Positions 1-11,054 of a DNA stretch of 64,000 bases are shown here, piece after piece. The stretch lies in the NCBI GenBank assembly GCA_947646735.1, contig CANTFK010000987.1:434001-498000 (forward strand), in the 5' to 3' direction. The position numbers were made by a program, and so were the translations under genes. The notes beneath the pieces are model-generated. The model worked only from the letters and a program-made list of their open reading frames with translations, searched no databases and had not been told where the DNA came from. Position 1 is the first letter of the stretch. Each line of letters starts with the position of its first letter. This DNA comes from Peronospora farinosa (lineage: Eukaryota; Oomycota; Peronosporomycetes; Peronosporales; Peronosporaceae).

Positions 1-1607
1 TCATGACGTACGCCCCTATCAGGTGGTAGAACCGACGGTGGATCGTGACACACCACGTCCTGGAATTCCTTTACCAAAGGATAGTAGGGATCTGAAGGGT
101 TTTTCAGAATAGATGCCCCACTACGTGCACTTAGTGCTGCTTTGGTATCTTCAAGGACTGTCTCATCGACAAGCGAGGATGAGTTCAACTCGAGGTTAGG
201 TCGAATGACCACCATATCGATTAGAGCACCTACCTTCAAGGCCTGATGAAATTCATCCACAGACATTTCGTCTAGCTCTAAAAGAGCATTTAATGATGGG
301 AGTGCCTCAAGGTCAACCTCACCATCTACATCACCTGTCACTCCGCTGACCAGGGTGTACAACTGGTCACTGACATTATTATGCGATAAAACAGACGCTT
401 TGCGTCTCGCAGCCGCCATCTGGCGACGCTGCCGTCTCCTTGACGAGACCGTACCATATAAAGTACTTGGGATATTATCATCCCCAAGGTCAACAGACCC
501 CTTGTCGTTTACTTGCCCTATGCGAGGGCCGATGTCATTACCGACACCCAGTGGGTCACTAGTACCAGTGACTTCACTAACAAGGTCATCGACCTTCACT
601 TGCTCTATACGAGAGCCGATGTCAATATCGACATCCAGTGAATCGCATTTACAGCCAATATCACTAACAAGGTCATCGACCTTCACTTGCTCTATACGAG
701 AGCCGATGTCATTATCGACATCCAGTGAATCGCATTTACAGCCAATATCACTAACAAGGTCATCGACTTTCACTTGCTCTATACGAGAGCCGATGTCATT
801 ACCGACATCCAGTAAATCGCATTTACAGCCAATATTACTAACAAGGTCATAGACCTTAACTTGCTCTATACGAGAGCCGATGTCATTACCGACATCCAGC
901 GTCTCCATATTACTTTGAGTATCACTCAACGGAGTACGTTCCGTTCCACTAAGTGTCATTGAGCTCTGCTCGACACTATTATTGTTGACATCGGAGTTTA
1001 TCAACTCAGACACTCCAATGTCCAGCACACTAACTGAATCAGTTAATGGCTCGCGCCAATAGCACTTTTGTATTCTAGCGAAGGTGGGTTCATGACTCTC
1101 CAAAGCTTCGCTAGGAACATTGCGCGTTGCGCCTATAGTTTTGGATCTCCAATCGATCCACGGCTCATGGCGTTCCAGCCAGGCCATACCGAGAATGGGA
1201 TCATATCTCGAGTCCAAATCTAGGACAAGACAGCGTTCAACGCTATTGAAATCTAAAAATTTCACATCTAAGTTCAACGGAACTTTAGGAACGGTGACAC
1301 GTACACCGGTCGCGAGACGTACGGTTATACTGTCACCCTCTTGCGCTTCTAGCGCCTCAGCATACAGCTGACTCCCCTCAAGGGAGCGACGTCGGACATA
1401 GTTCCCTGACGCCCCTGAGTCAATTAAAATTGACCAGGGTTTCTCAAAACCCTTTCCGTTTGCCGACACAACCAACAAGCCTGGCTTGTAATTTTGTTCT
1501 ATGGGAGCATCCACAGAACCACCTGGGGCTAAGCCCTGTTTACCTTTACCTCCTAAAGATTCAACAGAACTTAGTTCTTTCCCAGTAGGGCGCCCCGCGC
1601 CTACTGG
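1..1607 (-). pseudogene. Gypsy retropepsin and N-terminal Pol linker of G1 (partial)
   Basis: This is the start of Pol, running off the left edge. The aspartic protease active site reads [12 protein letters not shown] at about 1395-1427, with an ILGMAW flap-side motif further on. Both are typical of Gypsy proteases that cut Gag-Pol. After the protease comes an acidic, low-complexity linker containing 29-residue tandem repeats. I see no stop in this frame down to base 1, so the piece may be intact here even though Gag is not. The frame is offset from the end of Gag, so it depended on frameshifting or is now uncoupled. Confidence 0.8.
485..895 (-). repeat. 87-bp tandem repeat in the G1 Pol linker
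   Basis: The landmark CAAGGTCA starts at 485, 581, 668, 755 and 842. The last four steps are exactly 87 bp (29 codons). On the minus strand each unit encodes a peptide containing [15 protein letters not shown]. The repeat keeps the reading frame between protease and reverse transcriptase. The first unit is more diverged (96 bp step). Confidence 0.9.
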
Positions 1608-2603
1608 GAGTTGACGTTTTCCCCTGCGGTGCTCGCCTTTTGGCTAGGAGCAGGGTTTCGGCTTTGCCGATTTGAACGTTGCTTTCGCAACGGACAGCTA
1701 GGGCGGAGATGCCTAGTGCTTCCGCACATGTAACATCTACGGATGCTACCTTGTTGCTCAGCAGATTGAAGCTCAGCTTCTTCAGCATGGCTGAGATCCA
1801 TGGGTTCCGCCCTATTAGAGGTATTTGATTGATACCAGGGCAGACCATATCGAGCAGATTTAAAATTAAATTCAGCGTTAAACGCTACGCTTACTGCCTC
1901 CTCAAAAGTTGAAGGATGGACACGGAAAACTTCCGTCCTGGCGACCCCAGTGCGAAGTCCTTCCATAAAAAATGGTTACTCGGACTTCCTCTGCCAGTGG
2001 GTCCTGCTGCATAGCAGCAATGAGAGTTCTCAACTCTTGGACATAGTCCGACAATTCTTTCTTACCCTGTCGGGTAGCTAGGAAGCGTGAGCGCACACGA
2101 TAAGCCTGATTAGGCGGTGCAAACACACAAGCTAATTGCTTTTTAAGCATTTCCCATGTGGGAAATGCGGCATTTACAGAGACATCGCTCGTTAGAGCCC
2201 ACTCTCTAGCTCTTCCACCGAGCTTAGAAATGGCCAAGCCAACTCGTTGCTTATCGGATACAAGCATGGCGGCATCCATTGCCATTTCAACTTCTCGGAT
2301 CCAGAGAAGAAGGTTCTCTCCCTCCTTCCCTTCGAAGGTCTTTACATTTAAAACAAGTGGACGAGCCTTTGGCTCTGCATCGGGCACAGGTACCGGAATG
2401 TACTGTATAGGCGCAGCTGACGCTGCCTGGTCATGGACCTGCCCGAGGAGCGTTTCCTCATAACGCATAAAGGCCTCAAGGCGAGCATTTAGAACCTCGG
2501 GGCCTTGGGCCAAAAGGGCCTCGATTTGATCAGGCCCGACGAACGCAGATAGTTTATCTAAGGCGAGTCGTTGTGCCTCAGAGAGGTGATTTTGATTCTC
2601 CAT
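1601..2603 (-). pseudogene. Gypsy Gag polyprotein of G1 (frameshifted)
   Basis: This is the nucleocapsid/capsid precursor that would package element RNA. The ATG at 2603 is chosen over an upstream CTG; it opens [11 protein letters not shown]. The capsid-like part (for example [15 protein letters not shown] and REWAL) runs to about 1966. There the frame must shift to continue with [12 protein letters not shown] and the zinc knuckle CYMCGSTRHLRPSC (C-X2-C-X4-H-X4-C), ending at a TAG at 1601. The frame then shifts again into the protease. One shift could be programmed, but the first lies inside the capsid and looks like decay. G2 and G3 have the same Gag plan. Confidence 0.85.
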
Positions 2604-2644
2604 TCTCACAGAGGGTCAGTCTTAAAGACTCAGGTGTAGGATTG

Positions 2645-2660
2645 ACTACTAGTGCTACCA
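2645..2660 (-). other. Primer-binding site of G1
   Basis: Two bases inside the 5' LTR, the element-sense strand reads TGGTAGCACTAGTAGT. The same placement and core (TGGTAGCACT or TGGTATCACT) occur in G2 and G3, so this is a tRNA 3'-end primer site. It resembles the TGGTATCA start of the initiator-Met site known in plant Gypsy elements, but the tRNA is not proven. Confidence 0.7.
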
Positions 2661-2662
2661 AG

Positions 2663-3303
2663 TGTAGCGGAGCTACACAGCTCTTTAGCCAGAGGAAGAC
2701 TTTCGGCTAGAAGCCTCTTAGTTCTAGAGAACTAAATAGAGTGAAGGCTAAAAGCCACTTAGTTCTGAGGAACTAATTAAACGACTTAAAGTCACCCTGT
2801 TCTAAGGAACTAGGAAAGAGACTTTTAATCAATCAAGCAATATGCTTAAGGTTCAGAGAACCAACGCACAGAGTGCAAGAACAAGCTAGAAGCTTAGGGG
2901 TTCAGGGAACCAACGCACGAAGTGCACAAGAGAACAAGTCAGAACGACTTGCGATCTTAAACTCAAAAGGAAAACTGATTTTATTTATGCTTTAAGATTT
3001 TATGAATAGTCCTACTCTAAGTACACTACACTAGATTAATTACTATAATAGTAATTATTATATGCCGAATTTGCTATTGGACGACGTATCGTCTAAACAT
3101 CTGTGTATGATGTACTTAATACAGCGTTAGTTATTTATCGAATCCTAATCGATAAGATACGGTATTACCCAATACCGTATTATAACGCTCATACTTAATA
3201 CCTCTCTAAAGAGAAGTATAATGATGCATCATATGCAATAGAAAGGAGAGTTTAAGCGTAAACTCTCGGAAAGACGCTACAATCGTCGTCTAACCCCGTT
3301 ACA
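2663..3303 (-). repeat. 5' LTR of G1 (641 bp)
   Basis: In element sense it begins TGTAACGGGG and ends GCTACA, with TG/CA ends. It is closely similar along its length to the solo LTR at 27918-28646, apart from an AT-rich insertion in the latter. The flank at 3304-3308 is GTGAC, one half of the presumed target duplication. Confidence 0.9.
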
Positions 3304-3406
3304 GTGACCTTAATAATAATAAAAGGTCGATATGTAATGATCTACTCACTGCGCAAGAAGAGTGACGTGTTACTGCGCCAACACGTTGTGTCCAAGATTT
3401 TAAGAC
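3304..3406 (+). pseudogene. Copia B fragment 1: integrase N-terminal core
   Basis: This is 103 bp trapped between G1 and copia A. The plus strand reads VTLIIIKGRYVMIYSLRKKSDV, which matches the Copia integrase catalytic-core pattern (FVTLIDD.SRY...IYFLRKKSDV). The frame resumes on the other side of copia A at 8479. It is the left remnant of a Copia element older than both of its neighbours. Confidence 0.7.
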
Positions 3407-3659
3407 TGTTCGCTTGCCATGATGCAAGCTGTCGAGAGGAAGTCGGCGGCACTGTGAAAAAAGGATTCTGACATTGTTTTTAGTGTTATCTTTTTCGTGC
3501 TAGCATGATGGACTAGTTGTTCTTGTTCTTCATCACTCTTGTCCAATTAATCACCCATCCACGCACCTGTCCAATCAATCACTCAACTGATCCTCAAACG
3601 CCTTTCGAAGTCGTCAGCCGTTTCCTCAACTGTAACTTCAACCGTGCCTTTTTCTAACA
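3407..3659 (-). repeat. 3' LTR of copia A
   Basis: 253 bp with TG/CA ends (TGTTCGCTTG at one end, CTAACA at the other). It is the partner of 8226-8478. The polypurine tract in element sense (GAGGAGGAG) lies immediately upstream at 3660-3668. Confidence 0.95.
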
Positions 3660-3685
3660 CTCCTCCTCGGCTACGACTTACCGTC

Positions 3686-6600
3686 CTAACCGAGGCTGAT
3701 CGTCTCACACAGCGCCGCGAGCTTGACTGCATCCAGCGCCTTCGTCAAAAGATCCGCGAGTTGTTGCTCCGAGCGGACGTACTGCGACACTATGATCCCG
3801 CGTCGAGCGAAGTCGCACACGAACTTCGTGCGAACATCGATGTGCTTGGCCTTGAGAGATGACGCCTCGCCTGCCAGCTTCTTCAGTGCCGCCTGATTGT
3901 CGACGTGTAGTACCATCGGTAGCGCCGGCGGCTTACCGATCTCGGTTAGCATCTCCCTGATACCAAGAAGCTCGCGCGCCTGCTCCGATGCAGCGACGAC
4001 CTCCGCTTCCATCGTCGAGAGCGAGACGCCGCCTTGCTTCTTCGACGTCCAGTTGACCGGCATGCCGTTCAGGCGGATGATGCCGCCAGTCAAGGACTTC
4101 CTGTCACTCTTTTCCGCCGCAAAGTCGGCGTCCGAGTACGCCTCGAGCTGGATCTTGCCGTCGAGGTGCTTCGCTGGTTCCATCCAAAGCTTGTAGTCAC
4201 GCGTCTCCTTCAGGTACCCCGCGATGCGTTTGGCAAGCTTCATATCGTGGAGTCGCGGCTGATGAGTCTGACGCGTCGCCTTGTGCACGGCGAATGCAAT
4301 GTCCGGCCGTGTGCAACGCGCGATCCACAGAAGACTGCCGACGAGGGACTGGAACCTCTTGATTGTTGGCACCTTCTGCACCTTAGTCTCGGTGAGCAGC
4401 GCGCTGTCATCTGGTAGCACGTCGTAGCAGTCAGTCCCAATTGGTGCTTTCGTCGGGTTTGCATCCTGGAGCCCATGCTCACCCAGAAGCTCGCCTATCG
4501 CCTCGGCCTGGTCGAGCACGTAGCCGCCACTGTTATCAATCGTGACACGCATGCCGAGGAACTTGCTAACGGTACCGAGGTCCTTGATCGACAAGCTGCC
4601 GAGCTTGACGAAGAATCGGTCAACGGCTGCAGCGTCCGTGCCGGTAGCAAGTAGATCGTCGACGTAGACGCCCACGATGACCAACTGTCCACCCTCAACT
4701 TGGTAGTATAGACACATGCCGGAAATACATTGCCGGAAGCCGGCTTTGAGCAGCCGAGCGTGCAGGAGCTGGCCCCAGAGTCGGCCAGCCTGCTTGAGGC
4801 CGTACAGGCTCTTTCGTAGCTGCAGCACTACTTCCTTCTTTGTCGCTGCGCCTACCATCTTAAGCGCGTCTTGATCGATTGTCATTGCCTGCGGCACCTG
4901 GAGTAGTATCTCCAAGTGCGCTTACTTGTCAGCCTTGACATACGCGTTGGGGATGTCGCCATGCTTTGCTGGGACACCCCATATCGCCGCAAGCGCCAAG
5001 ATCACCTTCACGGTCGACATGTCCATGACAACCGCGAATGTAAGCTGGTAGTCGACCCCAAAAACTTGCTGGTTGCCGCAGGCGACCAGTCGAGCCTTCA
5101 AGCGCTCTATCTCGCCGTGCGCGTCGGTCTTGGTCTTGAAGACCCACTTCGTGTGCAGAGTGTTGCTGCCCGGAGGTCGCTTGATCAAGCGCCACACGCC
5201 ATTGTCTTCTAGGGCTTGGAGCTCTTCGCGCATGAGCCTTCACGCTTAGTGCTGCGTAGCGCTTCACCGTAGTTCTTGGGATCGCACTCATACACATGAG
5301 CCACCACGCTGTCGTCGTCAGCTGTCTCCTCCTAATCGGCGGCCGCCTGTGCGCGTTTGGTAGCGCCGCGCGTCCGGTGAGCCGCGCGTGTCCACGACTC
5401 AGATTTCTTCTTGCCGCTGCGTATCGTCGTCGATGCGGCATCGTCAGCAGCCGGCGACGCTTTGCTTGTCGTTGCTGTTGCCGCTGGCTCCACGGCTTGA
5501 TCTTCATACTCGAGCGCGCGCTGCAGCTGATTATTCTGCTCTGCGCTGAGCGTCTCGACGTTGCGCACATGCTGCGTGATCGTGACCTTGTTCTCCTTTT
5601 GGAGGAAGACGCGAAAGCCCTTAGTCTCGTCGCTCCGCCTAATGATCACGCCGACTTGTGCGCGCTGCGCGAGTGAGTTCTTGCCTGGTCACGGTAGACC
5701 GAGCAGATAGAGCCAGAGGCGACGATGTCGCGCAGATCCGGCACTTGCTTCGTCAGTACCTCGATCGGCGACGCGCGCTTCGCATTCGCGCTCGTTGGGC
5801 TGCGGTTGAGGATGTACGTCGCGTACTCGACCGCATCGCCCCAAAACGTCAATGGCAGTCGGCTGGCAAAGATCATGCTGCGCGCCATGTTCAGGATCGT
5901 CCTGTGCATGCGCTCGGCCTTGCCGTTTGACGCCTGATTCCTCGCCTCGCTGATCTGCCGCGCGACGCCCGTTTGCAGAAGAGGTCGACATTCGCGTATT
6001 CGCCGCCGCCATCAGTGCTTAGCACGTGGATCCGGCAGTCGAACTGGCGCTCAAAGAACGCGAGGAAGTGCTCAAACTTCTTGGCCGCCTTGTCCTTTGT
6101 AGGCGCCAGGAAGACGCGACTTATGATCGACAAAGTTGACAAGGTAACGATTGTGCAGTCGATCCTTCGGGGTCATCGGACCCTTGAGGTCTGAGCAGAT
6201 CACCCCGCCAACTCTGTCGATCGGCGAGTTTGATCCAGTGTCCTTCTTCGACTGCACGTTCCTTGTTTGCTTGCCCTGTGCGCAAGAGACGCACGTCGGG
6301 CGCTTGCGATCCGTTAGCACGATGCCGGACGCGGGGTCTCTCGCCATACGCTCGACGGTGTCGTACGCGAGATGCCCAAGCCTTTGGTGGAAGTGCAGCA
6401 GCGAGCCGCTTTGCGTGTCCGACTCGGGTTCTTCCGGAGCTGCCTGGCTCGTCAGGATCGCCATGAGCACGTCGCTAGGCGCTCGTCGCTCGCAAGCCGC
6501 TGCGACTGTCTGGACGTAGAGCACATTGTGGTCCATCGCCACATCGAACGCGACTTGGCCATTGCTGCGTCGTGCCAACACGCGCGACTCGCCGTCGTAG

Positions 6601-6764
6601 ACGAGCCCGAAACTCTTGATCTCGAGCTTACCGTAGGACATGATGTTGCGCGATAACCCGGGAGCCAGATACACGTCCGTCAGCGTCACATCTTGCTGCT
6701 GTCCTCTCGCGAGCACAGTCAGCACGACGCTTCCGACTTGCGTTAACTTGATGATCTCCCCATC
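3686..6764 (-). pseudogene. Copia A Pol: integrase, reverse transcriptase, RNase H (broken)
   Basis: From right to left: the pre-integrase zinc-finger region (LLHFHQRLGHLAYDTVERM and CVSCAQGKQ, about 6180-6480), then the integrase core (FVDHKSR, VLSTDGGGEY, MHRTILNMARSMI, about 5650-6150). Reverse transcriptase begins near 5230 (NGVWRL, KWVFKTK, ERLKARLVA), with the catalytic box YVDDLL near 4660. RNase H follows (YSDADFA, STMEAEVVAASE, LHVDNQAAL, LADLLTKAL), ending at 3686. The frame shifts near 6765, 6130, 5700 and 5235. One codon near 4922 is a TAA where the family has an acidic residue. The reverse transcriptase/RNase H half is otherwise a continuous 400-residue frame. Confidence 0.9.
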
Positions 6765-8293
6765 TACTCTTGATCGCAGTCCCTCGCATCGCGCAGCAGG
6801 GATGCGTCGTTCACAAGGTGGCGGCTGGAACCGCTATCGAGTATCCAGTCGTCATCTTCGTTATCGCTGTCGTCACCAATCGCCATCGCCAGGCTTTGAC
6901 CGGTGGTGCGCGAGCCGTTGCGACCTCTTCCTTCACCAACAGCTAGCGTGATTCTGCCGCCGTCTCTTGGGCCTCTGTCCCTCTTCCTGTCGTCATTCTT
7001 CTTGCTGCGACAGTCTTTCTTCAGATGGCCGACTTTCCCACACCCGTCGCAAGTGCGTGTCTCCTTACGCGACACGGACTCGTCCAAGTGCGCGACGACC
7101 TCCTTCCCGAAGGATCTTCCTGGTCTAGCTTCCATCTCGATTTCTTGCGCGAAGTGCGCGAGCTCTTCCGCGTGCACGAGGTAGTCGATGCGGTGCGTCT
7201 GGTATTTCGCCATGAGTATTGTCGACAGCTCAGACGAGGCGTAGCGCACGATGTTGTCCAGAACCTGCTGCTCAGCGCCGCCCGCAGCGTCGCTGACCTC
7301 GACCAGATACAAGTAGTGTTCTGGCCAGGATCTCTTGCTCTCTTTCTTCGCCGTGAAGAGTTTCATCGCTTGAGCGGCGGTTATCGTCGTCTTGAACGTG
7401 TCCAGCATGCGCTGCATCACGTACTGCAATGTAGGCAGCACGGCCCACCACGTGTCGACCTGCTTGCTGAAATAGCGCTCGGCAGTGCCAGTGAGGTACT
7501 GCCCGAGCACGTCAGTCTTCACATTCTCGGTCCACAGGAAACCGCAAGACTCCTGTGAAATGTCGACCTGGCGCCAAAACGTCTTGCCCCAGTCGAAGAA
7601 GCCAGACCCGAGTCCAACGTACACTTCAGTGCCATCGAACTTGCGGATCGCCAGCTTGCGCTGCCTGGCATCCGGAGTGCGACACTGCATCGGCATCACT
7701 TGTTGCCGCTGCTGAACTGGCTGCCCTGGAGCTGCCGGCATTGTCTGAGGCACTGGTGCCGGCTGGTATGGTGGCAATGGGGCAGGCGGCTGAGGCAACG
7801 AATTAGCACGCTGCTGCAGCTGCTCTCTTGCTCGCATCCGTAGGTCTTCGAGCCGCACTGGTGCACGCCGCAGTTGCTGCTGGGACTGCCGATCGTGCAA
7901 GTCCTCAAGCTCCATTGCTCCGCCGTGGAGTCGCCCTGCGAAGTCCGCCCCGAGCTCTGATCGGAACAGCTCGCTCTCGTGAGCGCCGCGCATGCGCTCG
8001 TCTTCGACCATGCGTGCTTGGGATGCTTCCATCTTCTGCATTCGCAGGTCCATGCCCGTGAGCATCTTGAGGACCCTCTCCAGTGCGTCAGGCTCTGGGC
8101 TCCTTGCGTGAGCGGTGGGAGAGACGACCGTAGCAGGCGCGGGCGCGGCCCTTTCGTGACCGGTTGCCGGCGGCGCCTGTGCCGAGTTGGTGTCGTCGTT
8201 TGCTTCCCGTCTTGGGCTCATAACCTGTTCGCTTGCCATGATGCAAGCTGTAGAGAGGAAGTCGGCGGCACTGTGATAAAATGATTCTGACAT
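6764..8293 (-). pseudogene. Copia A Gag and protease start
   Basis: This is the Gag polyprotein of copia A, continuous with the protease. It has an alanine/proline/glutamine-rich N-terminal half, a capsid region ([28 protein letters not shown]) and the zinc knuckle [14 protein letters not shown] near 7000-7050. The protease active site is [12 protein letters not shown] near 6800. The first ATG codons (8293, 8239) lie inside the LTR and a third (8221) overlaps the primer site, so the true start is uncertain. The frame ends at 6764, just after the protease motif, and resumes in another frame. Confidence 0.85.
8214..8225 (-). other. Copia A primer-binding site matching the initiator tRNA-Met anticodon loop
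   Basis: The 12 bases next to the 5' LTR read GGGCTCATAACC on the plus strand, so the element RNA carries GGTTATGAGCCC. This complements the anticodon stem-loop of eukaryotic initiator tRNA-Met (GGGCTCATAACCC), not its 3' end. That is the half-tRNA priming described for Drosophila copia. The same core (ATTATGAGCCCA) is beside the LTRs of copia C and the TRIM. Confidence 0.8.
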
Positions 8294-8478
8294 TGTTTTT
8301 AGTGTTATCCTTTTCGTGCTAGTATGATGGACTAGTTGTTCTTGTTCTCCATCACTCTTGTCCAATCAATCACCCATCCACGCACCTGTCCAATCAATCA
8401 CTCAACTGATCCTCAAACGCCTTTCTAAGTCGTCAGCCGTTTCCTCAACTGTAACTTCAACCGTGCATTTTTCTAACA
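8226..8478 (-). repeat. 5' LTR of copia A
   Basis: 253 bp, the partner of 3407-3659. It is followed on the right by the target duplication AAGAC at 8479-8483. Confidence 0.95.
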
Positions 8479-9575
8479 AAGACGTCGTCCGGGACATCGA
8501 TCAGGGTACAATGGAGGCGATGATTAAAACGCTGGTATGGACCGCTTCTGCAAGTCAAAGTACGTCAAGCATACATACACAGTGCCATGCAATCCCGAGC
8601 AAAATGGGATGGCAAAGAGTATAAAATGCACACTCCTGAAGATGACATGCTGTATATTGAAGGATAGCCGGTACAACAAGTATTACTGATGCGAGGCGAT
8701 GATGACAGCTGCGGAAATTTATTGCTTTCTGTTTCATTCATTTAACAAGAGGCCAAGCCCATTCGAGATGGTGTTCAAAAAGGAACTACGCTTGGATCAC
8801 ATGCGCGAATTTGGTAAGTAGTGCTACGCATACGTCCCTAGGAAGAAGGGCAAGAAGCCTGATGACACAGGAGGTAAGTGTTACTTCCTGGGATACGAGA
8901 AGAACCATAAGCGATATCGGCTTATGAATGCGGACGATGGTCGATCGTCATCTCAATAAGTGTAACGTTTTCGGGAAATTCGATATAGCAGACACTGAGG
9001 AAACAAGTCCAGCAAATTTGCGACATTGACGACGAAGAAGACATGACACTCCAAGCTCTGACAAAGTGGAGTTGAAGATTCCTTCAGATATAAATATGCT
9101 CCGGACAGCTCCGATGCGAGCGCACCAGGCGCCAGCACTTGATGCTCAAGAATGACCGAATAGTGCAATTTCAACTCGAGCATCAAGCATTCCTGGACGA
9201 GACGGTAAAGAGGATAGAATGATGCGACCAATTCGAAATAAGCGCGCAATTACGCAATACAAACAAGAGTATTCGAATACGCCTCGCGTTCAATTGATCC
9301 GGACGACTTCGAGGGAAAGCTCGACTCCTATCATTGTTTCGCAGCTGAAGAAGATATAAAGCAAGCAGCCACCTACAATGAAGTGATTAAAGCAAGTACA
9401 AGAACAATTGGATGTGCGCTATGCAAAGCGAAATGAAGTCGCTCAAAAGGTCCCGAAACATAAAAGATGGTGGATACGCCACCAGGCAAAAAGGCTGTTG
9501 AATGCAAATGGGTTAACAAGATCTAGTGCAAACCAAGTGACGAGATCATCACTTCAAATCACGCTTAGTTGCTAA
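8479..9575 (+). pseudogene. Copia B fragment 2: integrase C-terminus to reverse transcriptase start
   Basis: This is a degenerate Copia Pol on the plus strand, frame-shifting several times. Recognisable blocks are GMDRFCKSKYVKHTYTVP and NPEQNGMAKS (integrase, 8535-8620), RPSPFEMVFKKELRLDHMR and GKCYFLGYEKNHKRYRL (integrase C-terminal, 8750-8930), AATYNEVIKA (9365-9395) and CKWVNKI (from about 9500). It ends at the G2 LTR with codons reading LVA. The next expected block (KDLTQRTGIDYIEMF) is found inverted at 17268. The 9000-9350 stretch is low-similarity inter-domain linker. Confidence 0.75.
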
Positions 9576-9897
9576 TGTGATGGGTTAACCTATTACATAA
9601 GCAGTTATAGGGATACTACATAATTATATAAGTATGCATCGGGCGGTATCAGAGTAGCGAATACTGCGCGTCATTTAATTTTTGGTTTGTTATTGGGGTG
9701 ACAGACCCAATCATTAGCAAATAATAAATTGACTTCCATATTGAGTGGTTCCCATGAACTAGGGAACATATTCGCACTTACTGGAAACATTAATAACTAA
9801 ACAAAAAATAAAACAGAATTATATTTAAGAGTTAAGCAAAAGCGCTTCCTCAACGCCCTTTTAGTGTAAGACGGTAACGGGTCCTTAGCCCGTTACA
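9576..9897 (+). repeat. 5' LTR of G2
   Basis: 322 bp, starting TGTGATGG and ending CCCGTTACA. It is followed by CC and the primer-binding site at 9900. The left flank GCTAA (9571-9575) ends a Copia reverse-transcriptase fragment. Confidence 0.92.
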
Positions 9898-9933
9898 CCT
9901 GGTAGCACTTCGTCGCACTTCGTAGTCCTTCCA

Positions 9934-11036
9934 ATGACCAGATTCGAGATGAGCATGGACGAGTCTTCGGTGGCTCTAGCGGTCTCGCTGGAGAATTCTG
10001 ACTTTCCACATCTCACCTCGGTGGAGTGTAAGGCACTACATCGCCTCGCGGCGGTGTCTGGTGAAACTATTTTGAGTCTCTGCTGAGCACAGCGACGCCC
10101 GATGATGAACGTGCCGCCATCCAAGACTTCATGGTGCGCGTGCTCGCCGAAGCAAATCGGCGAGTATCGACTCCCTCGCGGTGCTTCGCACCATGACGCT
10201 ATCAAGATGGAGACTTCAACGTACTCCGGTAATGGTTCGAATCGTCTCCCCCTTGCACGATGGTTTCGCGAGGTGGATATTGCAATCGCGTTAAGATTAA
10301 TTGACGCTCCGACGGCCAAGGTCAATTTTCTGCTGTCTCGCCTTGTTGGCAAAGCCAAGGAATGGGCTCTCGGAAAGCTCGTCGTAGATGAGTCGGCGTT
10401 CCCCACGCTGGACGATATCAAGCGTGACTTACGACTGGCTTTCGAGCCTCCTCCAGATGAATCTCGCTTGCGTGTAGATTTCTTCTCACTCATACAAGGC
10501 AAGCTGTCGATGCGTGACTACGTGCGGAAGACACGTCATCCTGCTTTGTGCATTACCACGCAGCCAATTGACATGGCTTCACAAGTCCATGTTTTTATTA
10601 ATGGTATGCAAGAGGGATGACGCGTTACTGCCTCACACGTGCTGAGCCAAAGTCCCTCGAGGAGGCATTTGCCCTCGCGCTTCGTGAGGATTACACTGTC
10701 GCGTCGTCGTACCTGCACGCAGCGTCACAACATTCCCGGATGTCTGGCCCAGAGCCAATGGAAATTGACGCAATCGAGTCCTCTCGTGGTCGCGGCAAAT
10801 CATTAAACCGCGACATTCGCAATCCTAACACGATGAAGTGTTTTCGCTGTGGTAAAACAGGCCATCGTGCGGCTGTCTGTCGAGCACCTGCGCCGGTGAC
10901 GATGAACACTTCTGTCTCACGAGGAGACGCTGTGTCGTCGGTGGTACCGCCAAAAAACGATCGGTTCCAGCAGGCGTGGGCGCCCTACTGGCAGAAATGG
11001 AGCTCCGAGTACTCAGGTGGCAGCTCGGGCTCCTAG
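9934..11036 (+). pseudogene. Gypsy Gag of G2
   Basis: The probable start is the ATG at 9934. An N-terminal stretch runs to about 10085, followed by frameshifts near 10085 and 10195. The capsid frame then includes [26 protein letters not shown] and MRDYVRK. Another shift at about 10615 leads to the C-terminal frame with SLEEAFALALREDY, the spacer PEPMEIDAIESS and the zinc knuckle CFRCGKTGHRAAVC at about 10840-10881. It is closely related to the G3 Gag and more distantly to G1. Confidence 0.88.
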
Positions 11037-11054
11037 ACCTAAAGTGATACATAC

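Larger units (their letters stand above)
1..3303 (-). mobile_element. Ty3/Gypsy LTR retrotransposon G1, left part outside window
   Basis: This element reads on the minus strand. From right to left it has a 5' LTR (2663-3303), a primer-binding site, a Gag with a CCHC knuckle, a retropepsin with a DSGASGNYV motif and a long acidic linker with tandem repeats. Reverse transcriptase and the second LTR must lie beyond the left edge. The Gag-to-protease order and the LTR ends (TGTAAC...GCTACA in element sense) are those of Gypsy elements. Gag is broken by at least one frameshift. The right flank (GTGAC) is the continuation of an older Copia integrase reading frame, so G1 jumped into copia B. A solo LTR of the same family lies at 27918-28646. 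Confidence 0.9.
3407..8478 (-). mobile_element. Ty1/Copia retrotransposon copia A (5,072 bp, full length)
   Basis: A complete element with two 253-bp LTRs that differ at about 9 positions by hand count (about 96% identical) and a perfect 5-bp target duplication AAGAC (3402-3406 and 8479-8483). It has an initiator-tRNA-type primer site beside the 5' LTR and a GAGGAGGAG polypurine tract beside the 3' LTR. Domain order on the minus strand is Gag with knuckle, protease, integrase, reverse transcriptase, RNase H, the Copia order. Several frameshifts and one nonsense codon make it non-autonomous today. It sits inside the integrase of copia B. Confidence 0.95.

Noticed and set aside
355..852. Plus-strand frame with repeated [11 protein letters not shown] peptides
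   Set aside because: It is the antisense shadow of the 87-bp repeats in the G1 Pol linker. The minus strand carries the protease in frame.
485..895. Possible CRISPR-like array
   Set aside because: Repeats are contiguous 87-bp units without distinct spacers, coding, and in a eukaryotic retroelement. The same applies to 57985-58250.
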